From NCBI GenBank assembly GCA_963699825.1, contig CAVOVI010000004.1:1-64000 (forward strand): a DNA stretch of 64,000 bases. Direction: 5' to 3'. How positions within the stretch are numbered: the first letter of the stretch is position 1; the number at the start of each line of letters is the position of its first letter. Source of the DNA: SPDF01 sp963699825 (lineage in GTDB: Bacteria; Gemmatimonadota; Gemmatimonadetes; Gemmatimonadales; GWC2-71-9). The translations under genes were made by a program, and so were the position numbers. Below the pieces are notes generated by a model that was given only the letters and a program-made list of their open reading frames with translations, did not search any database and was not told where the DNA came from. Positions 31,041 through 39,041 of this stretch are shown one piece after another.

Positions 31041-33464
31041 CTATTCGCCTCGCAGCGCTTCGATCGGGTCCACCCTCGACGCGCGCCGCGCCGGCAGGTA
31101 GCTGGCCAGGACGCCCACCCCCACCAGCAAGACCGTCATCCCTGCGAAGGTCGGGGCGTCGAACGCAGCTACACCATACAGCATGCTGCTGAGTGCCCGG
31201 GTCGAGGCGAGTGCGACGACCAGGCCGACGATGATCCCGACCGCGACGACACGTGCGCCCTGCAGGACGACCATCCGCCGGACTTCGCCGGCGGCGGCAC
31301 CGAGCGCCATCCGCACCCCGATCTCGCGAGTCCGTTGCCCGACGATGTACGACAGGACGCCGTAGAGACCCACACTGCCCAGGATCAGGGCGAGTGTCGA
31401 GGCAATCCCGAGGGTCAACATCAGGAAGGACAGCTGTGCCATCGAATCCCTGGCCAGCCCGGCCATGGTGTAGACCCGGTACATCGGCGCCTCCGGTGCC
31501 ACCTCGCGCGCGAGGGCGCGGACTTCCGGCGCGATGAACTCGGCGCGCGGCGTCTTGATGACGTAGGCCGGAGACGACATGGCCCAGCTGGTCGGTGTCG
31601 GTCCCACGAGCGAGTAGTAGACCGTCGCTTCGGCCGGATCGCGGAAGTTGTCCTGCATGACATCCTGCACCACCCCGACCACCGTGTACCAGACCGAGTC
31701 TCCCTCCGACTGCAGTCGCCGGCCGACCGCGTCCTCCCCGGGCCAGAGAAGGCTGGCCGCCGACTCGCTGATGACCACGTTGCCCGGGTTGGACAGATGA
31801 TCGTCGTCCGTGAAGACCCGGCCGCCCAGGAGGTCGATGCCCATCGTCTGGAAGTAGTCACCGGCGGTGAAGGTGTACCGCAGGAGTGTGCCGCCGTCCG
31901 CCTCGGAGGATTCGCTGCGGAACCGGTCTGTCCGGGTGCCCTCGTTGAGCGGGACATTTTCGACCAGCCCGACCGACTCGACCCCGGGCAGGGCGCGAAG
32001 CCGTTCCATGAAATCGAGATCAAACCGCGCGAAGGTCGGGCCGTCGTTGAGTGATTCTCGGTCCGGTGCGATTTGGAAGGTGAAGACGTCGGACGTGTCG
32101 TAGCCGGGGTCAACCTGCGAGAGCTTCGCGAAGCTGCGCACGAGGAGGCCCGATGAAATGAGGAGCACGAGCGCCAGCGCCGTCTGCGCCACGACGAGGC
32201 CATCCCGTGCCCAGTTGCGCTGCCGAGTGGCGCCGCGACCGCCCTCGCGCAGCCGCATCATGTTCGGTTCCGAGACTCGAATCGCAGGAACGAGACCGCA
32301 GGCGAGGGCCGACAGGAGCGCCGCCACGACGGTGAAGCCGAGGGCCGGCAGGCCAAGAGTCACGGCACTGAGGCGGGGGATGCCCTCTGGAGCGGCGCGC
32401 AGAAACAGCGGCAGCGCCCAGCTGGCGAGGACAACCGCCACCCCACCGGCACAGAGCGCCACCACGACCGCCTCGGCCATCTGCAGGCGGATCAGCGGCC
32501 AGCGACCCGCGCCGACGGCGCGGCGCACGGCGAGCTCCCGATGCCTGGCATCGGCCCGAACGACGAAGAGATTCGCGATGTTGGCACAGGCGATCAACAG
32601 CACGATGCCGACGGCGCCGAGCAGTACCCACAGTGGTCGCGCCACGGTGCCAAGCAACTCATCTTCGAGCGGGCGCACGACGGCGTGATACTGCTCCATG
32701 ATTCGTGCGTAGTTGGGGGATCCACCGAAGCGCTGCGGCAGACGGCGCGCCAGGGTCGTGAGTTCGCTGGTGAGCGCTTCCGGTGTCACGCCCGGCTTCA
32801 TGCGCGCAATCATCGGGATGCCGAAGCGACCTGGTGTGACATCGTCGAGGCGAACGACGGCGGGATACCAGAGCTGCGTATCGTCGACCGGAAAACGAAA
32901 CTCCGGCCCCATCACGCCGATGACTGTCCGGCTGTTCCCCGAGACGTCATAGCTACGGCCCAGGATCGCGGAGTCCCCACCAAACCAGGACTGCCAAAGC
33001 CCGTAGCTGAGGAGGACGACACCCGATTCGTCCTCGACCACCGGAAGCCGGCCGAGAATGGGCGTGGCGCTGAGCACCGAAAAGAGTGAAATCGTGCCCT
33101 GCGACATGCGGATCCGCTCGACGCGCTCGGCCGTGCGAAGGGTGGAGGTGAACGATCCGTAGATCGCCACGTCGTCCAGCAGTTGCGACTGCTCGAGGTA
33201 CTGCACGTAGAACTCGAAGGAGACCTCGAACTCGTCTGGCATGTCGGAGCCGGGGGCCGTGCCGGCAATGGAGACCACCCGATCGACATCACCGTATGGC
33301 AGGGGGTTGAGCAGCACCGCGTCGACGACGCTGAACATTCCGACGTTGGCCCCGATCGCGAGCCCCAGGGTGCCGATCGTCACGAGGGCGAATCCCGGCG
33401 ACCGGCGCAAGGCGCGCGCGGCGTGCCGCAGGTCGTTCAACCAATCAGTGAACATTGGGCGCAT
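31041..33464 (-). CDS. MacB/FtsX-type ABC permease
   Basis: An intact protein of about 807 residues. The ATG at 33464 (MRPMFTDWLNDLRHAAR) is preferred, with GAAGGG before it, over the frame start at 33488. It shows GTLGLAIGANVGMFSVVDAV, LLIACANIANLFVVRADARH and the C-terminal VDPIEALRGE, with the usual MacB periplasmic core. It is transcribed from its own sigma-54-like promoter and enhancer, which are near copies of those of the exporter operon downstream. It therefore probably belongs to the same regulon. Confidence 0.9.
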   Translation of the reverse strand: MRPMFTDWLNDLRHAARALRRSPGFALVTIGTLGLAIGANVGMFSVVDAVLLNPLPYGDVDRVVSIAGTAPGSDMPDEFEVSFEFYVQYLEQSQLLDDVAIYGSFTSTLRTAERVERIRMSQGTISLFSVLSATPILGRLPVVEDESGVVLLSYGLWQSWFGGDSAILGRSYDVSGNSRTVIGVMGPEFRFPVDDTQLWYPAVVRLDDVTPGRFGIPMIARMKPGVTPEALTSELTTLARRLPQRFGGSPNYARIMEQYHAVVRPLEDELLGTVARPLWVLLGAVGIVLLIACANIANLFVVRADARHRELAVRRAVGAGRWPLIRLQMAEAVVVALCAGGVAVVLASWALPLFLRAAPEGIPRLSAVTLGLPALGFTVVAALLSALACGLVPAIRVSEPNMMRLREGGRGATRQRNWARDGLVVAQTALALVLLISSGLLVRSFAKLSQVDPGYDTSDVFTFQIAPDRESLNDGPTFARFDLDFMERLRALPGVESVGLVENVPLNEGTRTDRFRSESSEADGGTLLRYTFTAGDYFQTMGIDLLGGRVFTDDDHLSNPGNVVISESAASLLWPGEDAVGRRLQSEGDSVWYTVVGVVQDVMQDNFRDPAEATVYYSLVGPTPTSWAMSSPAYVIKTPRAEFIAPEVRALAREVAPEAPMYRVYTMAGLARDSMAQLSFLMLTLGIASTLALILGSVGLYGVLSYIVGQRTREIGVRMALGAAAGEVRRMVVLQGARVVAVGIIVGLVVALASTRALSSMLYGVAAFDAPTFAGMTVLLVGVGVLASYLPARRASRVDPIEALRGE

Positions 33465-33525
33465 GTCGTACCCTTCCGTGGGTGTCACGAGGCGGGGAGG
33501 GCGAGGCTTCTGGCCTTCCTAAAAA

Positions 33526-33540
33526 GGAAGAAGCGTGCCG
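33526..33540 (-). promoter_or_regulatory. Sigma-54-like promoter core upstream of permease
   Basis: The same 15-mer as at 30892-30906 (minus strand CGGCACGCTTCTTCC). It ends 61 bp before the ATG of the permease gene, against 62 bp at the other copy. Sequence around it differs, so this is not a simple duplication. Confidence 0.6.
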
Positions 33541-33624
33541 CCAGGGGCCACTGACGCCAACGCCTCAACGCGCTGCAGCGATTGGGGTTACGATCACGAT
33601 ACCGTGAGGCATGGGGCATGTACC

Positions 33625-33657
33625 GTCCGGTAGTGGGATTGGCGGTCCCACGGACGG
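33625..33657. promoter_or_regulatory. Palindromic enhancer (UAS), second copy
   Basis: GTCCGGTA is followed by the dyad GTGGGAT-TGGCG-GTCCCAC (33633-33651). About 24 of 33 positions match the copy at 30991-31023. It begins 84 bp upstream of its sigma-54-like core, the same distance as in the other copy. Confidence 0.6.
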
Positions 33658-33710
33658 TCATCGGTGCGTCGATCGCGGGCGCACCGGATCAGCCCTTCAG
33701 TAGACCGCGC

Positions 33711-34436
33711 TCAGTCGGAAATGGTTGCAGGAGCTTCTGGGGAGACCGTCGCATCCCACCGCCGCCACACCCACAGCAGCACCAGCCCGGTTGCGCCGGC
33801 CACAATCAGCATCAGCGCCAGCCGCCGCTGCAGGAACGCATCGCTCAGCAGCACGGCTCCCAGCCCGTACGGCAGTTCGGCGACCAGCAGCGCAGCGAAG
33901 TAGACCCGCGCCGGGTACTTCACCAGCCCGAAGAAGTACCCCCCGATGTCCGACGGCACCGACACCGCTATCAGGAGCGCCGGGAGAAACCGGCCACCGG
34001 AGGGGATTCGCCCCTCGTACCGCGCAACGAGCGCATCGGGGAGCAGTCGCCGGACCACCGGCCGGCCGAGAAATCGGCCAATGGAATAGGTGACCACCCC
34101 GCCGATGAACCACCCGGTCATCAGGAAGACGAAACACCACCACGGCCCCCACGCCTGCACCCCGATCGGCACCAGCAGCCAGCTCGACACGAAGATCAAG
34201 ATCGCGCCGAGGGCGGAGAGCGCCGTAAACACCACCGCCCCCCACACCGGGTGCGCCGCGATGACCGGTTCGGCCAGCGCGATCCACTCGACGATCTGCT
34301 CGTGCAGTCCCCGGGACGACGCCACCAGGGCGGCCGCCGCCACGGCGAGCATCAGCAAGGCCAGCCGGCGGCGCCGCTCTTGCCCTGGCGTGCGTACGCG
34401 CTCCATGGTACTCGCTGTCCGCGGTGGCTCGGTCAT
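33711..34436 (-). CDS. TVP38/TMEM64 (DedA-like) membrane protein
   Basis: About 241 residues from the ATG at 34436. It has several membrane segments: ALLMLAVAAAALVAS, AVVFTALSALGAILIFVSSW, CFVFLMTGWFIGGVVTYSIG and a last one (LMLIVAGATGLVLLWVW). The central GRFLGRPVVRRLLP and RYEGRI fit the SNARE-associated/VTT domain. Members are thought to act in lipid scrambling or transport across the inner membrane. It stands alone, divergent from the azoreductase-like gene. Confidence 0.8.
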   Translation of the reverse strand: MTEPPRTASTMERVRTPGQERRRRLALLMLAVAAAALVASSRGLHEQIVEWIALAEPVIAAHPVWGAVVFTALSALGAILIFVSSWLLVPIGVQAWGPWWCFVFLMTGWFIGGVVTYSIGRFLGRPVVRRLLPDALVARYEGRIPSGGRFLPALLIAVSVPSDIGGYFFGLVKYPARVYFAALLVAELPYGLGAVLLSDAFLQRRLALMLIVAGATGLVLLWVWRRWDATVSPEAPATISD

Positions 34437-34561
34437 TCCTGAATCTAGCTCTGAACCACCCTTCACCCGCTCGTCACGGACGGTTCAGCGCCCGGCCCAT
34501 AGCATAGGGACCATCGGCGCGGCCTCCCGCCGGCCACGCCACCGACCTCCAGGAGGCCCGC

Positions 34562-35193
34562 GTGCCCACGCTGCTCCAGATCATCGCTACCCCGCACCAG
34601 AACGGGACTTCACAGACCAGGCAGCTGGCCGACTCGTTCCTGCAGGGATGGGAAACGGTCAATCCCACCGGCGTCGTCGAGACCACTCGACCTCACCCAG
34701 CTCGACCTCCCGCCGCTCGACGAGCCCATGGTATCGGTGCTCTTCGACCTGCCGTCGGCCTGGCCCCTGGAACTCCTGGCCAAACGTCGCCGTGCCCTCG
34801 ACACGACTCGTCACCCAGTTCGTCTCGGCCGACGCGTACCTCTTCGTCACCCCCATGTGGAACTTCGGCCTCCCGTACCTGCTGAAGCACTACTTCGACC
34901 TGGTCATCCGACCCGGCTGGACCTTCGCCCTCGGGGAGCAGGGCACGACAGGCATCCTGGGCGGGCGGCACGCCTACGCCGTCATCACCCGAGGCTTCGA
35001 CTACAGCCCCGAATCGGGCAAGGCACAGTACAACCATCTCGAACCCCACCTCCGCACCCTGCTCGGGTTCATGGGAATCGAGGAGGTGTCGGTCGTGGCG
35101 GCGGAAGGGATGATGCTGCCTGAGGCAGAAACGCGCCTGCAAGCCGCCAGGAAAGCGGCGACCGCGATGGGGTTGGGATTGGTGGCCGCCTGA
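34562..35193 (+). CDS. FMN-dependent NADH-azoreductase/NAD(P)H oxidoreductase (frameshifted)
   Basis: It starts PTLLQIIATPHQNGTSQTRQ (flavodoxin-like phosphate loop) at 34562. It changes frame near 34690 and again near 34795, then continues FVSADAYLFVTPMWNFGLPY, LKHYFDLVIRPGWTF and LLGFMGIEEVSVVAAEGM to the stop at 35193. This is the AzoR/MdaB-type fold, about 210 residues, binding FMN and reducing quinones or azo compounds with NAD(P)H. A G-rich octamer array begins right after the stop. Confidence 0.7.
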
Positions 35194-35233
35194 CGGCGGG
35201 GCGGCGGGGCGGCGGGGCGGCGGGGCGGCGGGG
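35194..35233 (+). repeat. Octamer tandem repeat after stop codon
   Basis: Five perfect copies of CGGCGGGG directly after the TGA of the flavoprotein gene, then CCGAAGGTGCGAAC. Similar arrays ending in a CCGAA-like tail follow stops at 48714, 50178 and 52134, and another lies at 38954-38993. Confidence 0.75.
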
Positions 35234-35265
35234 CCGAAGGTGCGAACGACCAGCCGGACTTTCAA

Positions 35266-35373
35266 GCGCTCTGACGGAGCCAATCGACCGATACAAACTG
35301 CTCATCCGGCACGTTAGGTTGGATTCGTTTGAATAGGGGTGGGCATAGGCCCACCCCGGTGGGTCCGCCCGCG
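35266..35373 (+). repeat. 108-bp dispersed repeat, copy 1
   Basis: About 90 percent identical to 50299-50406 over exactly 108 bp (11 differences, no gaps). Near its end is a 9-bp perfect hairpin, GGGGTGGGC-ATAG-GCCCACCCC (35336-35357), followed by GGTGGGTCCGCCCGCG. A second, weaker CCACCCC/GTG motif follows near 35404, so the element may extend to about 35430. It carries no gene; the differences between copies would change amino acids in every frame. Confidence 0.75.
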
Positions 35374-35433
35374 CATGCGGTTGCCGGATTCGCGGTGAAT
35401 TTGTCCACCCCGGCCGGTGTGCCCGCGCAGGGG

Positions 35434-36426
35434 TCAGTTCACCGTCACTGTGCCCGACATGGCGACACCATGGACCGCGCAATCATAGGTGTACACGCCC
35501 GGCGTGTTGAAGGTGAAGGTGTAGACCGATCCATTCCCCGTCAGAATCGCGCTGCTCGTGAAGCTGGGCAAACCAGTGGATCGCACGCTGTGTGCGATGG
35601 CACCGGTGGCGGTCCACGTCCACCGGACTCGCGTGCCGGCGTCGATCGTGATGCTGCTCGGCATGAAGAAATTGTTCCCCACGCTCACATCTACCGTCAC
35701 GGGAGGCGGGGCTGTCCCGGTCGCCGCGAAAGCCACCGGCGAACCCGTCAGGCCTGTCGCCGCCCCCTCGGCCGTCTGCGCACCGACGGTCGCCCCCAGT
35801 GTCCATCCGGTGGTCGCCCCCGACGTATCGGTGGTCGAGTTCATCGGGGAGACGACGCCGCCGCCGCCGGTGACTTGCCAGCTGACCACCACCCCCGCCA
35901 CCCCGTTGCCGAACTGGTCCGCGGCCCGCACCTTCAAGGGAAGCGGCAGCGCTGTGCTGACCTCCGCCATCTGGGCATTGCCACTCCGGAGTGTGAGCTG
36001 GGTCGCGGGACCCGGGAGCGCCGTCGCGGAGAAGCTCACCGGGGAGCCACCGGCCCCGGACACGCTGGCCGTCGCCGTCCGTGCGCCGGCGGACTGGGGC
36101 AGTGTCCAGATCGTGGATGCCAGCCCCGCCGCGTCGGTCATGCTGCTGGCGGGATTGACGGAGGCCCCAGTCCCGGAGGCGCCCCACGTCACGACGGCCC
36201 CAACCTCCGGTTGGCCGGAGCGGGTGACGAGCACGCGAATCGGATTGGCCAGCGCCTGCCCGACCGTGCCGCTCTGATTGTCGCCGCTGGCCGGCGCCTT
36301 GGCGACGGTCAGGGCGGGGACAGGATCTGGATCGGTGCCGCCGTCACCATTGGAACAGGCCAGCGCGGCGATCAGCGAGACGGCCAGCCACCGGACTTGC
36401 CGGGATATCTTCAAGACGTCCGTCAT
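35434..36426 (-). CDS. Lipoprotein with Ig-like (Big1) repeats and C-terminal cupredoxin domain
   Basis: 330 residues from the ATG at 36426, with AGGAA 8 nt upstream. The signal ends in a lipobox (LIAALACSNGDGG). Two Big1-like modules follow, each with GQALANPIRVLV / AEVSTALPLPLKV and SGATTGWTLGATVGAQTAEG style repeats. The last 100 residues form a plastocyanin-like fold (VGNNFFMPSSITIDAGTRV, then YTYDCAVHGVAMSGTVTV with Cys-His-Met copper ligands). It probably sits at the cell surface and may bind copper. It is divergent from the AraC regulator. Confidence 0.8.
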   Translation of the reverse strand: MTDVLKISRQVRWLAVSLIAALACSNGDGGTDPDPVPALTVAKAPASGDNQSGTVGQALANPIRVLVTRSGQPEVGAVVTWGASGTGASVNPASSMTDAAGLASTIWTLPQSAGARTATASVSGAGGSPVSFSATALPGPATQLTLRSGNAQMAEVSTALPLPLKVRAADQFGNGVAGVVVSWQVTGGGGVVSPMNSTTDTSGATTGWTLGATVGAQTAEGAATGLTGSPVAFAATGTAPPPVTVDVSVGNNFFMPSSITIDAGTRVRWTWTATGAIAHSVRSTGLPSFTSSAILTGNGSVYTFTFNTPGVYTYDCAVHGVAMSGTVTVN

Positions 36427-36561
36427 GATTGATTCCTTCCTGAGAGAGGGGCCGATCGTGTGCGGCTGTCCGGCCCTGGATCGTCGATAGGGGGGAGCCT
36501 CCGGACGAGCTCCACGACCGCCATTCCAGACCCGCGTCGGTGAGATTGGAGGAACCGAGCC

Positions 36562-37380
36562 ATGGCGTTGCACCCAACCAGTCCTCCCGCCGCGAAGGTC
36601 TACCGCCAGGTCCACGTGCGAGGCATGACGCTCACCGAGGGCATGCACCCCGCCGGAAGTACCCTGCCCTGGCACGATCACGAAGGGCCGACGCTCTGCT
36701 TCGTCCTCGACGGTGCATTCGCGGAGCACCTGCACGGCCACGTCATCGATTGCCGGCCCTCGACCTTCAAGATCACGCCCGCGGGGGAACGCCATTGGAA
36801 TCGCTTCCATCTCGGCGACGTGCGGGGTCTGCTCGTCGAGCTCGATCCGGCGCCGCGGCCGGGACCCGACCTCTTCGAGCGGATCCTCACCCACCCCCAC
36901 CACTCGGAGGGCGGAATGGAGGGGTTGCTCGCCCACCGTCTCTACACCGAATTCCGCGCCGACGATGAGGCGGCCGGTCTCGCCATGGAGGGCCTGCTGC
37001 TGGAGCTCCTCGCGTCGGTCGCCCGGTCCGCCTCCGCCGCACGGCATCCCGTGCCCAGCTGGGCAGCTCAAGCCCTCGCGCTCCTGCGGGACGCCCCCGG
37101 TGCACGACTTTCACTCGCCGCGATCGCCGAGGAGGTGGACGTTCACCCGGCGACCCTGGCCCGCGGCTTCCGGCGCGCCTATGGGTGCAGCCTCGGCACG
37201 ATGCAGCGCCGCCTCCGCCTGGAATTTGCCGCCCGCCAACTGGCGACCACGACGTGGCCCCTGGCCAGAATTGCGCAACAGGCCGGTTTCTACGATCAAA
37301 GCCATTTCACCAACGCCTTCCGCCGCCATCTCGGCCGTTCGCCGCTCCAGTACCGCCGCGCCATTGGCCACCCGAGCTGA
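36562..37380 (+). CDS. AraC-family transcriptional regulator
   Basis: 272 residues with GGAGGAACC before the ATG. The N-terminal cupin-like sensor has STLPWHDHEGPTLCFVLDG and ITPAGERHWNRFH. The C-terminal double HTH has LSLAAIAEEVDVHPATLARG and LARIAQQAGFYDQSHFTNAF, then GRSPLQYR. It lies between two cupredoxin-containing operons, divergent from one and convergent with the other, so it may regulate them. The effector is unknown. Confidence 0.88.
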   Translation: MALHPTSPPAAKVYRQVHVRGMTLTEGMHPAGSTLPWHDHEGPTLCFVLDGAFAEHLHGHVIDCRPSTFKITPAGERHWNRFHLGDVRGLLVELDPAPRPGPDLFERILTHPHHSEGGMEGLLAHRLYTEFRADDEAAGLAMEGLLLELLASVARSASAARHPVPSWAAQALALLRDAPGARLSLAAIAEEVDVHPATLARGFRRAYGCSLGTMQRRLRLEFAARQLATTTWPLARIAQQAGFYDQSHFTNAFRRHLGRSPLQYRRAIGHPS

Positions 37381-37400
37381 CCGCGGCCCCGGGCACGCGC

Positions 37401-37793
37401 CTACTCCGCCACGATCCGCCCCTGGATGAAGGGGTGCGGCCGACAGAAATAATCCGACGCCCCCGCGGCCGGCACGAACGAATAGACGTCCCCTGACAGC
37501 AGGGTCGGCGAGTCCCACTGGCCGCTCGCAGCCGTTGTCGTGTGGCCGGGCGTTCCCTCAGGCTCGCAGTTGATCCAGACGACGCGCGTCCCCACCGGCA
37601 CCTGTAACTGCGCGGGGAGATATTCGAAGCCGCGGATGATGACGAAGGCCGTGTCAGGACCGGGTGGTTGTTCAGCCCGCGCGCAGGTCAGGCCCGAGTC
37701 TGGCGGGCTCGTGCTCCGCTCGGAGAAGCAAGCCAGGGCCGCCACGAGCACGACCCCGCAGGTCGCGATGCGGACCGAAACCCGTACCGTCAC
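37401..37793 (-). CDS. Cupredoxin-domain lipoprotein
   Basis: 130 residues from a GTG at 37793 that overlaps the stop of the upstream barrel/cupredoxin gene (GTGA). A lipobox-like LVAALACFSER is followed by a plastocyanin-type domain: FEYLPAQLQVPVGTRVVWIN, TPGHTTTA and DYFCRPHPFIQGRIV. The Cys and His ligands are visible, but the usual axial Met is replaced by Ile/Gln around HPFIQG. The upstream partner has HPFMKG at this place, so the two may differ in copper binding. Confidence 0.75.
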   Translation of the reverse strand: MTVRVSVRIATCGVVLVAALACFSERSTSPPDSGLTCARAEQPPGPDTAFVIIRGFEYLPAQLQVPVGTRVVWINCEPEGTPGHTTTAASGQWDSPTLLSGDVYSFVPAAGASDYFCRPHPFIQGRIVAE

Positions 37794-38887
37794 GGCCGTG
37801 GCACCACGGTGACGATCCCCTTCATGAAGGGATGGGGGCGGCAGCTGTAGGCGTAGGTACCCGGCACCCAGAAGGTGTACCGCCACCGTCCGCCAGGCAG
37901 AATCAACTGCGAGTCGAAACTCCCGTCCGAAGCGACCACGGTGTGCTCGACAGGGTCGTCGTTCACCCATTCGACCGTCGTCCCCGCGGTGACCTCGAGC
38001 GCACTCACGGCGTACGCGAGATTCTTGACCGACACCACGACAAGGCCGGTGTCGACGCGGGCGACCGCGACCCCGGACGAATCCGGCGGGGGCGTCGTGC
38101 CGCCGCCGAAGAACCGCCGCAGCGTGATGGGGATGGTGAATTCGAACCCGTAGAGTGTCTGCCCGGTGCCCCTCGACGCCGCCTCGAGGCCGATGCCGAT
38201 CGCATTGCTGGCCTGGAGCGAGAGCGTATGCGGCGTGTGAGGAATGCCGAGCTGGAGCCCCGCGCTCCACGCGACCTCCTCTCCCGGTTCCTGGTCGACC
38301 ACCGTCGTCACATCACCGGCCAGCGCGACCCAGCGACCCAGCCGCCAGACGGCGCCCCCACCGAGCGCCACATCCACCGGGCCGTCCGCCGGGTCGGCCA
38401 GCAGGCGCCCCACGCCGAGGAGGCGGAGCGGCCCAATCCAGCGCGCGACCGACAGCTCCCCAACGAACCCCTCGACCGCCAGGCTGTACCCGAGCTCGAC
38501 GCCGACATCCAGCGGCTGCCCGGCCTCCTCCCGCAGGAGGGCCGCCTGGCCGAAGAACTCCCACTCGTTCGGGTAGCGGGCCACCAGTGTCGAGTTGGTG
38601 GAATAGACGAAGCCCAGCATGGTATGCCCGGGCAGGCCCGCCGCGAGCACGAAGGATGGGAAACTCGTCACCTTCCGCTCGGGGGACGGACTCGCGTTGA
38701 ACCGGTGCACAAAGTCGAACTGCAGCACTCCCAGAGGCGCTACCCAGCCACCGGAAAGGTTCGGCGTACGGACCAGGACCGACTGTGCGGAGATGGCGCT
38801 CGACGCCAGCCCCGTCAGGGCGCATCCCAGCAGGATGGCCCCGAGTCGCCGGCAACAAGGGCTGGGCCACGAGGGAGAGGGATTCAT
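37790..38887 (-). CDS. Outer-membrane beta-barrel protein with C-terminal cupredoxin domain
   Basis: About 365 residues from the ATG at 38887. A signal peptide (GAILLGCALTGLASSAISAQ) leads to about 240 residues of alternating beta strands resembling DUF5777-type barrels (VLQFDFVHRFNASP, GLQLGIPHTPHTLSLQASN). A linker (GGGTTPPPDSSG) joins a cupredoxin domain (SALEVTAGTTVEWVNDDPVE; YAYSCRPHPFMKGIVTV with Cys, His and Met ligands). The barrel-cupredoxin fusion is unusual. It is co-translated with the smaller cupredoxin gene. Confidence 0.75.
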   Translation of the reverse strand: MNPSPSWPSPCCRRLGAILLGCALTGLASSAISAQSVLVRTPNLSGGWVAPLGVLQFDFVHRFNASPSPERKVTSFPSFVLAAGLPGHTMLGFVYSTNSTLVARYPNEWEFFGQAALLREEAGQPLDVGVELGYSLAVEGFVGELSVARWIGPLRLLGVGRLLADPADGPVDVALGGGAVWRLGRWVALAGDVTTVVDQEPGEEVAWSAGLQLGIPHTPHTLSLQASNAIGIGLEAASRGTGQTLYGFEFTIPITLRRFFGGGTTPPPDSSGVAVARVDTGLVVVSVKNLAYAVSALEVTAGTTVEWVNDDPVEHTVVASDGSFDSQLILPGGRWRYTFWVPGTYAYSCRPHPFMKGIVTVVPRP

Positions 38888-38953
38888 CCCTCCCAACTAC
38901 GGGGTTCTCAACCTCGATGTCTTGGACGTATGTGACGTTTTTGGAGGCGAGGG

Positions 38954-38993
38954 GCGGGACAGCGGGAAAGCGGGACAGCGGGACAGCGGGACA
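38954..38993 (+). repeat. Octamer tandem repeat
   Basis: Five units of GCGGGACA (one is GCGGGAAA), followed by GCGGATCCGAAGGTACCGAAC. The tail resembles the one after the array at 35194-35233 (CCGAAGGTGCGAAC). It lies between two minus-strand genes. Confidence 0.7.
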
Positions 38994-39016
38994 GCGGATC
39001 CGAAGGTACCGAACTC

Positions 39017-39041
39017 CCCCCTCTCCCGGAGGGAGAGGGGG
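39017..39041 (-). terminator. Hairpin directly after molybdoenzyme stop
   Basis: A perfect 11-bp stem CCCCCTCTCCC with a GGA loop, immediately after the stop of the 39042-41251 gene. There is no U-run, so intrinsic termination is not certain. This hairpin type recurs in many bacterial genomes. Confidence 0.5.

Noticed and set aside
33718..33735. GGTTGCA near the TVP38 stop as a further ECF -35 box
   Set aside because: It lies inside a coding frame and has no CGTC-type -10 at the proper distance.
35069..35482. Minus-strand frame through the 108-bp repeat reading RADPPGWAYAHPYSNE
   Set aside because: The second copy (50276-50563) translates similarly, but differences between copies alter amino acids freely, so the repeat is not coding.
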